Source: Typha latifolia
Taxonomy: Eukaryota; Streptophyta; Magnoliopsida; Poales; Typhaceae
Direction of reading: 5' to 3'
DNA: 64,000 nucleotides
NCBI GenBank assembly: GCA_019914945.1
Contig: CM034108.1
Location: forward strand, 2,490,001-2,554,000
Shown: one piece after another, positions 1-9,967 of the stretch
Layout: every line of letters begins with the position of its first letter
Numbering within the stretch: the stretch's first letter is position 1
Translations under genes and position numbers: made by a program
The notes under the pieces: model-generated
What the model saw: the letters and a program-made list of their open reading frames with translations, nothing else
Told to the model about the DNA's origin: nothing
The model's database searches: none

Positions 1-657
1 TCCACTGGATAATGGAAAGGATTTTTCTTTTCAGTGATCTCTTGAAACACAGAAGAGATAAAGAACTTCAATTCATCTCTATTTCTTTTGAAGTTGTATT
101 TGGTTTACTCTCTCTGGGTTCAACTTTTCTATGTCTGAATGGATTATCCAATCCCCATTTACTTATATAGACTGACCTCATGAATCGTGATATTTCTTTG
201 CTTGGCAGGCAAAGGCTTATACGGCGTGAGACATTCTCAGAGGAGAGGTGGAAAAAGATATACTATTTGTCCAATGGAAATGGTTCAGAGATGAGGTGGT
301 TGGCGCCATTCGTATAAGAAAGGTGAAGAAACATGAGGTATAGAATATAGATTCCTTCTGTTTTTCTTTTTCTGCAGAAGCGAAGGCCAACTACTGTCAC
401 AATCACAAAATCCACCTAAGAATTTCTTGTAATTCTTCACTTTCCTTTTCTTCGAACTAATTTAACTTATTCCTTTCTTCTCTTTTGTTTTCATTTCTCT
501 TTTAGGTACAAGTTCATTGGTCTTTCTCACGAGCCAATTGATCTGCTTATATCAGCAACTGCTGCTCTTTTATTTTCCCCTCTGACCATTGCTCTAATTT
601 ATGCTACATTTTGGCTGGTGGTATACTGTTACTCGTCCAACTATTGCCGTTAAGAAT
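1..657 (+). other. Unidentified exon-like pieces, probably the 3' part of an upstream gene
   Basis: I do not recognise this gene. Two exon-like stretches follow good polypyrimidine/AG acceptors. One starts near 211 and reads about 34 residues, including SEERWKKIYYLSNG, to a stop at about 312. The other starts near 507 and reads about 50 residues with a hydrophobic, membrane-like core (LLISATAALLFSPLTIALIY) and ends in TAA near 657. A donor-like GTATAAG overlaps the end of the first piece, so the pieces may be joined differently. The last bases (from 622) are the start of the tandem duplication, and a second copy of this tail occurs at 10209. Only the tail is duplicated, so the copy at 10209 cannot be a complete gene. 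The upstream part lies outside the window. Confidence 0.3.
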
Positions 658-835
658 GATTACTTTGCTCAGCATCAGATATCAGATATATATGCATACC
701 GCAACCTACAGCTCCACTTCTTCCAAGTGGTTGTTAAGCCTTTTTCACGTAAGCTTGCTGAAATAATGAATTTTAGTGGTGAAGTTCGAGTTGCTGGTTG
801 TTATTTGAGGATGTACTGATAGGAATGCATTGCAT

Positions 836-1496
836 TCTAGTTAAACATAAAGGGCTGTTTGGTTTGGTTGGAAGTATTTGTTTTGTACTTTTGTAGATAC
901 TGCATATGTGAACATAGCTACAATTTTAAATAAACACCATTAGCAAATAGCTTTTAAATTTGTCATCAAATTATAGTAAAAAAAAAAGAAGTGCTATTGC
1001 TTCCTTTCAAAAAAGTAGAGCTTCCTTCCCTTCTCATTAAAGATGAGAAAATTGTGTTTAGACATTCACTTTAATTGAATGAATGTCAAAATGCAGCATA
1101 TTAATATGCTTAGATTTATGCATTGAGACTCTACGTAAAGAGATGCATCACTAAAATATGGTTACTTAATATTATATGTTAATTTAGCATCTTTAAGAAC
1201 ATCACACCAAAGTATAATATACATATATCCCATATAGCTTACCCTCTCTCAACAAAAATAAAATAAAATTTATTAAAGCTATTCAATAATTAAGTCTTTC
1301 GTTCTCACACTGCATCTCTTGTACGATCAGATAACTCTCTAAATACAAGCATGCACGAACCAATGAGCACTTCGGCAGAGTAGATTTTATTTGAAGCACC
1401 TTTATTCCCCAAAATATAGGATGGTCCCCAGTTTATTCCGGTGTCTGTGAAGTAATTATATGCCATTGAGCTACTCATCAGAAGATAATAATGCTA
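836..1496. other. Spacer between upstream gene tail and AAE copy A
   Basis: AT-rich spacer with no credible coding frame. The part next to 1497 must include the 3' UTR of the minus-strand AAE gene. It is present again at 10410-11075 with small indels and scattered substitutions. Confidence 0.6.
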
Positions 1497-4400
1497 TCAC
1501 AATTTGCTGCTCGTTGAGAGCTCCTTCTTTAGCTGTTCTCTAAGAACTCTTCTCATCAATTTGTTTGACGCAGTCCTAGGGAACTCAGGAACTACTTTGA
1601 CAAAGCTCACCTATTAAGTAAACAAGATTAGGAATCAAACTAGTAATCGTCTCAAGCAGAAACCAGCAAGAAATCTAGATTTATTCCAATAATAAAGTTG
1701 ATCAGAAGGCGGCAACAGTGCTGAGCTATAGGTTCTGAATCTAGTATTCCAAGTAGAGGAGATACCCTGAAGAGAGGATTGAGGTTGCTCTGGATGGCCT
1801 TTTGGAATTTTATTCTCAGCATATTAGTGTTGAACTCCACTGATCTGTTCTTCAGTGCTGCCAAGACAACCAGCTGCTCAGGTCCTCCAATACTAGATTT
1901 AATGCTAACAGCAGCTGTCTCTAGCACATTCTCATCGGCATTATTGCATATGCGTTCAATCTCCACCGAACTTGTCTGCTAGGACAGAAAATTAGATCAA
2001 CTTACCATTTTCAGAGTTCTGATTCCGTTGGAAAACATGGAGAAATAAAAGGTAAAGGTGATGTTATCACCTTGATGCCCCCCAGATTCATGGTATCATC
2101 TGCCCTACCATGTACTATGTAATAACCACCAACAGTTCTTTGGATTATATCCCCATGCCTTCTGAGTTTCTGGTGGCAAGACAGACAGAATAATGAGAAC
2201 CTCTCAGTCTAGACTATCTTCAGTGACAATTTTGTAGCCACAGAATAAATATTAGATCATCAATATAGCTGCACATTGTTTCAAGTAGTGAACAAGTAGA
2301 AGAATGGAAATTCCTTACGATTCCTCTGTAAGTTGGCATCCCGTCAAAGTAGACCTTTTTGTGATCAGCGTTGAGTAGTTGATTAGTTGCCCCCAGGAGT
2401 ACAGGAAACAGACCCACCTCTCCAATACAAGGTTGATCATTGGGCTTATAATGGAAGACACAAGCTTTCATTTGTTTGATGCAATATTTGTTCAACTAAG
2501 TGAAACTAAGAAGCAACTACTTACAAAAGGAGTTCCACGTTCATCAAATATGACTAAGTCAGTTGACATGGTTGGAGTGCTAAATGCTCCGAAAGCTTGT
2601 GGCTGCACCAAGCTTCCTTGTATGTAGGAGGATGCAAGTTCTGTGCCGCCACAGCATTCAATGATGGGTTTGTAGAAGGCTCGTGAAGAAAGCCATAGAT
2701 CATCATCAACATCAGAAGCCTCTCCTGTTGAAGCAAATAACCTGAAAGGATAGTTCAGCAAAATTTCCTTCTATCAGATTGAGATGAAGCATCGTAATTA
2801 GGATACATTTCAGAAGCCACCTGATCCTGGTCCAGTCGAGTCCTTCCATGCAATTGCTGCTTTTCCAAGTTTTCACTAGGCTTGGTACTGTTCCCAACAT
2901 TGTCACACCAGCATCCTAATCGAAGTTCCAGGGAATCATCCTTGCTTGTCAAGCTAAAGGACAATAAATCATTGAAGTAATTGGAAATCTTTTACTGCCA
3001 TCACCTGGATAAATTTTCCAAAGCCACGTCCGAGGGGAGATCCATGATATAGTGCTAAAGCAGCACCATTTAGAAGACAACTGTACACCAAAATGGGCCC
3101 CATAACCCAGCCCAAATTGGTTGGCCAGCAAAAGATATCTCCTGGTTGAGTATCAGTATGTGCCCATGAATCGGCTGCAGATCTTATTGGAGAAAGTTGT
3201 GTCCATGGAATAGCTTTTGGATCTCCTGTGAAAGAGCAAATAAATAAAAAATAAATGGACGAAAATAGACAAAGTAGTGCAGATAAAAGAAAATGCAAGG
3301 ATAAGAAAAAGCACCGGTTGTTCCAGAAGAAAATAATATGTTAGTCACATACTCTGCAGGTTGATAAACTGAAGCATAACTGTATGGCCTGCTAATGAAA
3401 AGATTTTAGTACAATGAAACAATTATAAGCATTGTAAGATGTCATGGAGATATAATAAAATAATCAGAGACAAAATATGATGCATAAGATTAACCTATCA
3501 AAAATCATTGTTGTGTTCTCTTTAAATTTCCTTCTGGGTGCACAGAGAAGTATAGGTTCACGGTGGGTTCCGAGTTGGCAGAAGTGAGGGTCATTGTAAC
3601 ACATTGATTGGAAGAAATATTCAGCCAAATTGACTAGAAGGATCTTGTAAGATGACAAATAAGAATCTATACCCTATTGGAATTCATGCCAAAATAATAA
3701 ATCAAATGAAGATTACAAAGAAAAATAATGAAGAAGATCAACTTTAAATAATGCTTTAGAATGTCATATTGGTCATGCTAATTTTGGTGAATGCCAGTCT
3801 GTCTCTGTGAGATCTTTTTTCCAGGATATCCAAGATTAAATCAATATATCAGTTTCCCTAATAATTGTTGTTAGAATAGCACAATGATCCCAACTTAAAT
3901 TAACAAGCAATTAGTACATCCCAGGAAAGAAATATCTTGATATTTTGACAAAATGATGGACCGAGTAAAGGATGGAAAACATATTGTGCTCACAATAGCA
4001 GGTTAGAAAAATCCGACACTAAAGAAAGCATTTGATAGGCCAGTTCAATGTTACAGAAACTTGAAGTGACAAAGTGCAACAGAAGTTGAGGCTACCTTTT
4101 AAGGCCAGCAGTGCGCGAGAGAAAATCTTTCCAGGACAAATCATCATTTCTTAGTTGAACTCTCACATCCTTTCCCAGAGCAGGAATCACAATGGCTTTA
4201 CATGAAGTTCCTGCTACCACACGACTGAATAAAGAAACTGTTAGACTGACTTGCCATGTTCAGTAAGATAAATAATGTCATTCATCAGACAAAGCAAAGT
4301 GGAACAAGAAGAAAATATCTTATTTCAATAAAATTTTACTAGGTCTTCACAGGAAAAAAAAACCCTGTTGTGAATATTTATTTCAATAGTAATGACTTCT

Positions 4401-7400
4401 AAAACCTTATGTTTAACAGCTTAATTTGATTTGTCAATTCCCACTTAGATTTGTTTATTTCTTTTTCTTCTCTAGAAAGAGTGAAATAATGTAAGATGAT
4501 ATATTCTTTACTTCCTGCATTAAGTTTGAAATTGATAATAGTATGCAATGATAGTAGATATGCATAGATTAGCTCAATAAAGTGAAGTAACATTACCTGT
4601 AAAGAAGAAACTTTCTCCCTCCTCTGATAATGTAATCCTGAAATGTTAAAACTTATATTATATAAGGAATTATGAATAATAAGAATACTATAACTATTAT
4701 TACACAATTACCAATAATTATGTTACAAAAGCTAAAATGATTATAAAATCTAATATGGATCTTGGATTCTAATAATTATGTTATAAAAGCTAAGATGAAT
4801 ATAGCAGATATGCTTGCGAATAACATTATACTTGTTACATTATACAAAAGATTCTTTTGACTTCTTTTGGAAGTAACACAAAGATGTTTATAGTGAACAA
4901 GAATTTTGTGAAATCTTTGTTTAAAAAATAATAGTTGAAACTTCACCTGAGTAAATATCCCTTTCGCTTTAGAAACCTTCATGCGAGAACCAATTTCTTT
5001 TGCTGCAAAGCTGTCAGCTATCGATACAACAACATATCCAGCAAGGATGATTGCCAAGTATACGATAACTGCAGTGCATGTCATTGGCATATCTATGGCA
5101 ATTGCATCTCCCTTTGTAAACATTGTATCAAGTGCATTCGCAACTAGCCTGGAAATCATACACAGTGAATGATCCTCTATAATCCACTACAAGGAACATA
5201 AAATAGGACAACAGACAACGCATGTGAAATATCATGCTTTATGTCCTGAACTAATAATAATGCTATTTCTGATTTGGTACCAAATAGTGATGGAGATAAA
5301 AAATGGAATAATACATACATCACCTGATTACGTAACTCCCTTAGCGACATATAATTTATTGGCGAATTATCAAAACCCTCATCCCTCCATACAATAGCTA
5401 CACTGTCATCTGTTTTATTTTGAAACTGCACTGGTAACAGACAGCATTCAGCAATATTTAACATTGCACCCTCGAACCATGTTCCACCATCCTTTTGTTT
5501 GTCTGAAGTATCAAGAATAGATTTTGCAGCTTGCTGAAACTGGACAGAGATCTCTTTCACAACAATTGGCCAATACATCTGGGGAAGTTGCCAAAAATCA
5601 TCACAACAGGCAGTAAATAGAAAAAGAATAATAATTTGAGGCCATTTGTGTATAGAAAGTCACCTCTGGATGCTGCGCCGAGAACCTCTGGAATAGACTA
5701 AAGCTTGTAATTGGGTCCTGATACAATGATCCTAAAAGCTTCGGTCCATAAATTTCCATCAACCTCCCGAGATTCGTTTGTTTAGAAAGTGTCCTGCAAT
5801 CATTCCATTAGTTGTCTTGCTACTAACATATGATTTTATTTAATAATACACTATATCTAGAGCCAAAAGCAATTTCAGGATAGGAAATCACCTATGGAAA
5901 TTTAGGAATTTTTTTGCCCATCTATTTACATATATTTATTGAGTTTGGATAGAAGATTTAGATACAGCCAGTTAGATTTGTTTTAAAAAGAAAATCTCTA
6001 GCCAATCCAGAAATCAAGTTGTAGCTTGTATACGGCTGCAACTGTAATCTTAACAATGAATTAATGATAGTTCAAAAACATGAACACATATATTACATGA
6101 CAGAGGTCCAAATTTCTAATTGCGGATATATAACCTCCATGGAAGATATATTTCCTTTCAGCTCCACTATTCAAGCAAGGAGGGCTAGCATGTAGCCCTC
6201 AACTTCCCAAGAAACGTTTCAAAGCTCAGGATAACTTAACCATTATATGTACCAATTATCAACCAAATTACTAAAATACCATTGTAATTTAATTTCACCT
6301 CAAAAAAGTACACATTTTTTTAGAGATTTTTGCTTTAAAAATCTAAGATATGTTTCAAGTTGCACTTTCTTCCCAAATTCTCTCTATTTCACTGTTTTTG
6401 CCTAATTTGTCATCGTTTTACCTTTTAAAAGTTTCCAATAACTCTATTTTTTATTTAATAAAAAATAGATAAATGATAAGACAAATTCTTCATTCATATG
6501 CAAACACACAGAGTATTTTAAGGAAACTCTTCCTTATAAAGTGAGACTGTGTATAAGATAATATGTGTGACCATTTTTTAAGTTCTTCATCCTCATCCTC
6601 GTTTTCATCCTTATCAATTTTTTAAACATATGCAGTGCATTTTTTTTCTTTTTCTGACAAAAGGCACTATAAAAATTACAGTAAAGTCTTTGTTCAGCTC
6701 CTTACTGCGATAACTTTACTTTATTATCTTACTCATATATTTTTCATATGAACTCTGATCAATGTTATTTTATACATATTAGAAAGTTTATTCAGTCCTC
6801 TACAACTTCATCTTTAATAAGTATTTCTAATTTCGACTTGTTCAGAGTTTTAAATTTTAAACTTGCTAATTTGAATAATAAAATTATTTTCATTCACTAT
6901 TTTTGTCATATTTTTTTCATATTAACTCTGATCATTGATATTTTGTAGGCATTGGAAAGATTCTTCAATTTTTTACAACTTCATTTCTAATGAGTATCTT
7001 TAAATTTAATCATCCCTAAAACTTAAAATTCATTTAAACATTATCATGTGTAAATTAATTTTAAATTTATCGAAATGATTAAATTTTAAAATACTCATTA
7101 AAAATAAAATGGTAAAAAAGTGAATAAACTTTCCAACGTTTATAAATAACATAGATCGAAGTTCATTCGAAAAAGATATGAGCAAAATTATTTTATTCAC
7201 TATTTTGCTCATATCTTCTGCATATAAACTCTAATTAATAATATTTTATATGCATTGGAAAGCTCTTATCTAATCCTCTACAACTTAATCTCTAATGAGT
7301 ATCTTCAAAGTTAATCATTTCGATATCTTATAATTAATTTAAATATTATAATTAAAAAAATAAATTGATAAAAGGAAGGGCAACTTAACCTTACATAAGG

Positions 7401-8972
7401 TAGATCTTTTTGTTTTTTTAAGTTATAATGTTTAAATGAATTTAAGTCTTAAAAGTGATTGAATTTAAAGATACTTGTCAAGGAATAATTTGTAGAGGAT
7501 TGAACAAAGTTTTCCAATACATATAAATATCATCAATCGAAGTTCTATGCAAAAGAAATGAGCAAAAGAGTCTTTTATAAATTATAATATTCAAATTAAT
7601 TTTAAGTCACCAAAATGATCGAATTTAAAGACACTCATTAGAGATAAAGTTTTAGAATTAAATAAGTTTTCAACGCATGTAAAATAATGCCAAATGGATT
7701 TTACATTGAAAAGATTTTGACTTTATTGTGGATTTGTGATAGATGTCCAATGGGTGGAAGGGAACATAAGTGATTTCAAACACCCACAAACAAATCCAAT
7801 AAGATAGCAAAAGATAAGAATAAATCAAACAGTAGCAAAGATAATATCAATACTAAATGAGAAATCCACAATTAAGATTCTAGACGTAAAGAAATGACCA
7901 AGTTCATCACAGATAAAAACTCCAAACATGCAAACCACAAAGAATAGAGAGAGAAGGAGATGCAAAGATTTATGTGGTTCGATAATATGCCTACGTCCTT
8001 GGGTGGTGCAAATCTTTAATCCACTAATCTAATGCAAATAGATAGGATTTCTCTTTTCCAATTTCTCTCAAATATAATAAAGAAGTGTTCTCTTATAGAC
8101 CCCTCTCCTCTTGCAAAATCTCTCTTTCTCTCTTGCAAAATGCCCCCACCAAAACCCTAAAACCTAACATTTGTATTTATAGGGCTGACTTATAAACGCC
8201 TCGTAGAATTGAGCCAAAAAAGTTTTCAAAATGACGATGGAGAGGACGAGAACGAGGATGAAAAATTTTTAAAATGGTCATAACTATTTCCTCACACACA
8301 GTCTCATCTAATAAAAAAGAGTTCCCTCTAAAATAATCTATATTTTGTGTATAAATTAATAATATGTCATATCATTTCACTATATTCCATTAAATAAAAA
8401 TTAGAGTTATCAGAAAATTACAAAAAGGTAAGACAAGGGAAAATCTTGAAATAAGAAGAATTTGCGATGAAACGTAAAAATGGGAAGAAAGTGAAATCTG
8501 AAAGCTATTTTGGGTTTCTATAGCAAAACTCTCTTTGTTTTTAATCTTAAACGTAAGGTTTGAATTGGAAAAAGAAGAGTAAACTAGTAAACTACTCGAG
8601 AAAGGGCACAGAGGAAGAGGGATTGGGCCCATTGGAGGGATCGTATCTAATTAAAATTAAATCAGATCAAAGCAAATCGTACGGGGAGGGGAACCAGTAG
8701 GGCGGTGGGCCTCGCGAGGCGAGATCCCATCGAGCGTAGACGGAGTAGTAGACGAGCTGGTGGAGGGCGTGGGGATGCTCCGGCCTCAGCACCCGCGCCG
8801 CCGCCACCGCTTCCCAAACCGCCGCCTCCGCCCTCTCGCTGGAGCTATCCGCGGCCGCGGCCACCCGATGGAGCGCCGTGTGGAAGGCTGCTGCTTCGTC
8901 GGCCGGCAACCCCGCCGCAGCCACGTCGTCCACCGAGATCTCCCACACGCTTCCCTTCGCCTTCCCCGCCAT
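1497..8972 (-). CDS. AAE18: Peroxisomal acyl-activating enzyme, AAE17/AAE18 type (copy A, open)
   Basis: Adenylate-forming (ANL) acyl-CoA synthetase that would activate a carboxylic acid with ATP and pass it to CoA in peroxisomes. Fourteen exons, complement: 8972-8683, 5793-5664, 5578-5319, 5148-4947, 4637-4597, 4224-4096, 3388-3315, 3225-3005, 2915-2821, 2741-2525, 2444-2319, 2169-2071, 1975-1766, 1610-1497. All phases match and give 735 aa, the usual family length. Motifs: [14 protein letters not shown] near residues 370-383 (AMP-binding loop), [13 protein letters not shown] near 616-628, and a C-terminal SKL, a canonical PTS1. Start is the first ATG (MAGKAKGS) after a (CT)n leader. Exon 1 is GC- and Ala-rich. 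Odd: the motif I recall as FGSTGEA reads FASTGEA here, while copy B keeps Gly. Substrate is not readable from sequence. Confidence 0.9.
6322..8533. mobile_element. Fold-back-like element in AAE intron 1 (copy A)
   Basis: Two long inverted arms, about 6322-6628 and 8222-8533, pair over roughly 310 bp. Matching landmarks read toward the centre from each end: ACTTTCTTCCCA, ATAACTCTA, GGGAACTC/GGAAACTC, GAGACTGTGT, TGACCATTTT, TTCATCCTC. Between them lie six diverged units of about 150 bp (6717-7720) ordered + + - + - -, followed by an unpaired stretch (7720-8221). No coding capacity and no recognisable target duplication. It could be a non-autonomous TIR transposon (Mutator-like or other) or an old fold-back element; the class is unassigned. 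It was present before the duplication because copy B has it too. Confidence 0.7.
6717..7720. repeat. Six-unit internal repeat array with palindromic order
   Basis: Each unit carries variants of CTCATATCTTCTGCATA, AACTCTGATCAAT, CATTGGAAAG, TCCTCTACAACTTCATCTC and AATGAGTATCTT. Approximate units: 6717-6890 (+), 6895-7045 (+), 7046-7195 (-), 7196-7360 (+), 7424-7576 (-), 7577-7720 (-). Reverse-complementing the array returns the same order of orientations, so it can fold on itself around position 7196-7220. The same units occur in copy B at 25780-26720, and a decayed pair lies at 45165-45415. Confidence 0.7.
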
Positions 8973-8977
8973 CGTCT

Positions 8978-9020
8978 TCTCTCTCTCTCTCTCTCTCTCT
9001 CGCACACACACACACACACC
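8978..9020. repeat. (CT)n(CA)n microsatellite in the AAE copy A leader
   Basis: A run of CT dinucleotides followed by CA dinucleotides lies directly upstream of the minus-strand AAE start codon at 8972. The same compound tract at 28860-28890 in copy B is shorter, as expected for slippage after duplication. Confidence 0.95.
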
Positions 9021-9378
9021 TACCTCTGTAGCTTGTGAGTTGTGAGAGGTCGGAGATCGTTGAGGGTTAGAGGTTGTGGTAGGTAGGAAGAAGCAACGAC
9101 CGTGAGTGAGACACAGAGACTGGCAGTTGGGGCCGAGAAAGTAGGATTTTCTACTATTTTAAGTCTGCACACCAAACAATCTAGCTACTAAGCATATGAG
9201 TAAAAAATTATTTATAATATTAGATGACTTCTAATCCACGTAATTACCGCGTAGGATAATTTATACATGTATATAATTATTGTCTCCATTAGCAATTTTC
9301 TTTGATATGAAATTTCGCAGAGATTTTTTGGGGTTATAAACATTATTGTAAACAATGTCACAAACCAGATCAAGATCG

Positions 9379-9967
9379 ATCTGGACGAAGGGGTATAAAC
9401 GAGTCAAGCCTGAGCCGAGCCTAAGTTGAGCCCAAGCTTAGTTAGAGGAGGAGGATAAGGTGTCGATGGAGGCAGTGGGGACGGTGGCTTGCCGAAGGAA
9501 GAGGAGACTGATGGAGGAATAGGAGGTCGACAAAAGAGACGGTGGCGGCTTGCCAATGGAAGAGGAGGAGGCAACAACAGCGCTTGTCGACGAAGGACCC
9601 CAACGGAAGAAAAAGACGACCGGTCACCATCAAGAGAAAGAAGAAAATTAGTTTTTATTTATTTATTTATTTTTGAATGGTTGGTTATTTAAGGAGTTGG
9701 TGGTGTTTGGGAAATAGATATTAGTGATTGATAGGAGAGAGGAGTAAAGGAGTATATTAAGATATTGATATATATTTATATATATAATTTTGAGTTTATT
9801 GAGCTGAGCCTGAGCGAGCCAGCTTTGGCTCAGGCTTGGCTTGAAATCAAATTCCGAACCCTATATTTTATTTAGGTTTGACTCAGCTCATTACAAGTCA
9901 CGCTCGACCCGAGCCACAATCGAGTCAAACACGAGAAATTCATTTATTTTGACAGCCCTATCTGGAC
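9379..9967. mobile_element. hAT-like non-autonomous element with 8-bp target duplication
   Basis: ATCTGGAC occurs at 9379-9386 and again at 9960-9967, bracketing a 573-bp insert (9387-9959). The left end reads GAAGGGGTATAAACGAG and the right end, read inward, AGGGCTGTCAAAATAA, resembling the RGGGGTGT-type ends of plant hAT elements. Subterminal regions are rich in GAGCC/GGCTC repeats (9400-9440, 9795-9925), the usual transposase-binding pattern. It encodes no transposase; the short open frames inside are low-complexity. It sits in the 1-kb spacer between the two AAE gene copies and has no equivalent beyond copy B. Confidence 0.8.

Larger units (their letters stand above)
622..9215. repeat. 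Tandem segmental duplication, copy A
   Basis: The segment from TATACTGTTACTCG (622) to about 9215 recurs at 10209-29080 in the same order and orientation. It contains the tail of the upstream gene, an 0.8-kb spacer and the whole AAE gene with its leader. Coding parts differ by a few percent by eye, apart from a nearly identical stretch at 3430-5180. The larger size of copy B is explained mainly by a 9.6-kb retrotransposon and an 828-bp insertion in intron 1. Confidence 0.93.

Noticed and set aside
4399..4707. 102-codon minus-strand frame, identical at 13977-14285
   Set aside because: It crosses an AAE exon and introns; identity reflects the conversion-like tract, not coding conservation.
8705..9038. 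Plus-strand Pro/Arg-rich frames opposite AAE exon 1 (also 28589-28915)
   Set aside because: Shadows of the GC-rich minus-strand first exon and its microsatellite.
9489..9692. Arg/Gly-rich 67-codon frame
   Set aside because: Low-complexity sequence inside the hAT-like element, no family resemblance.
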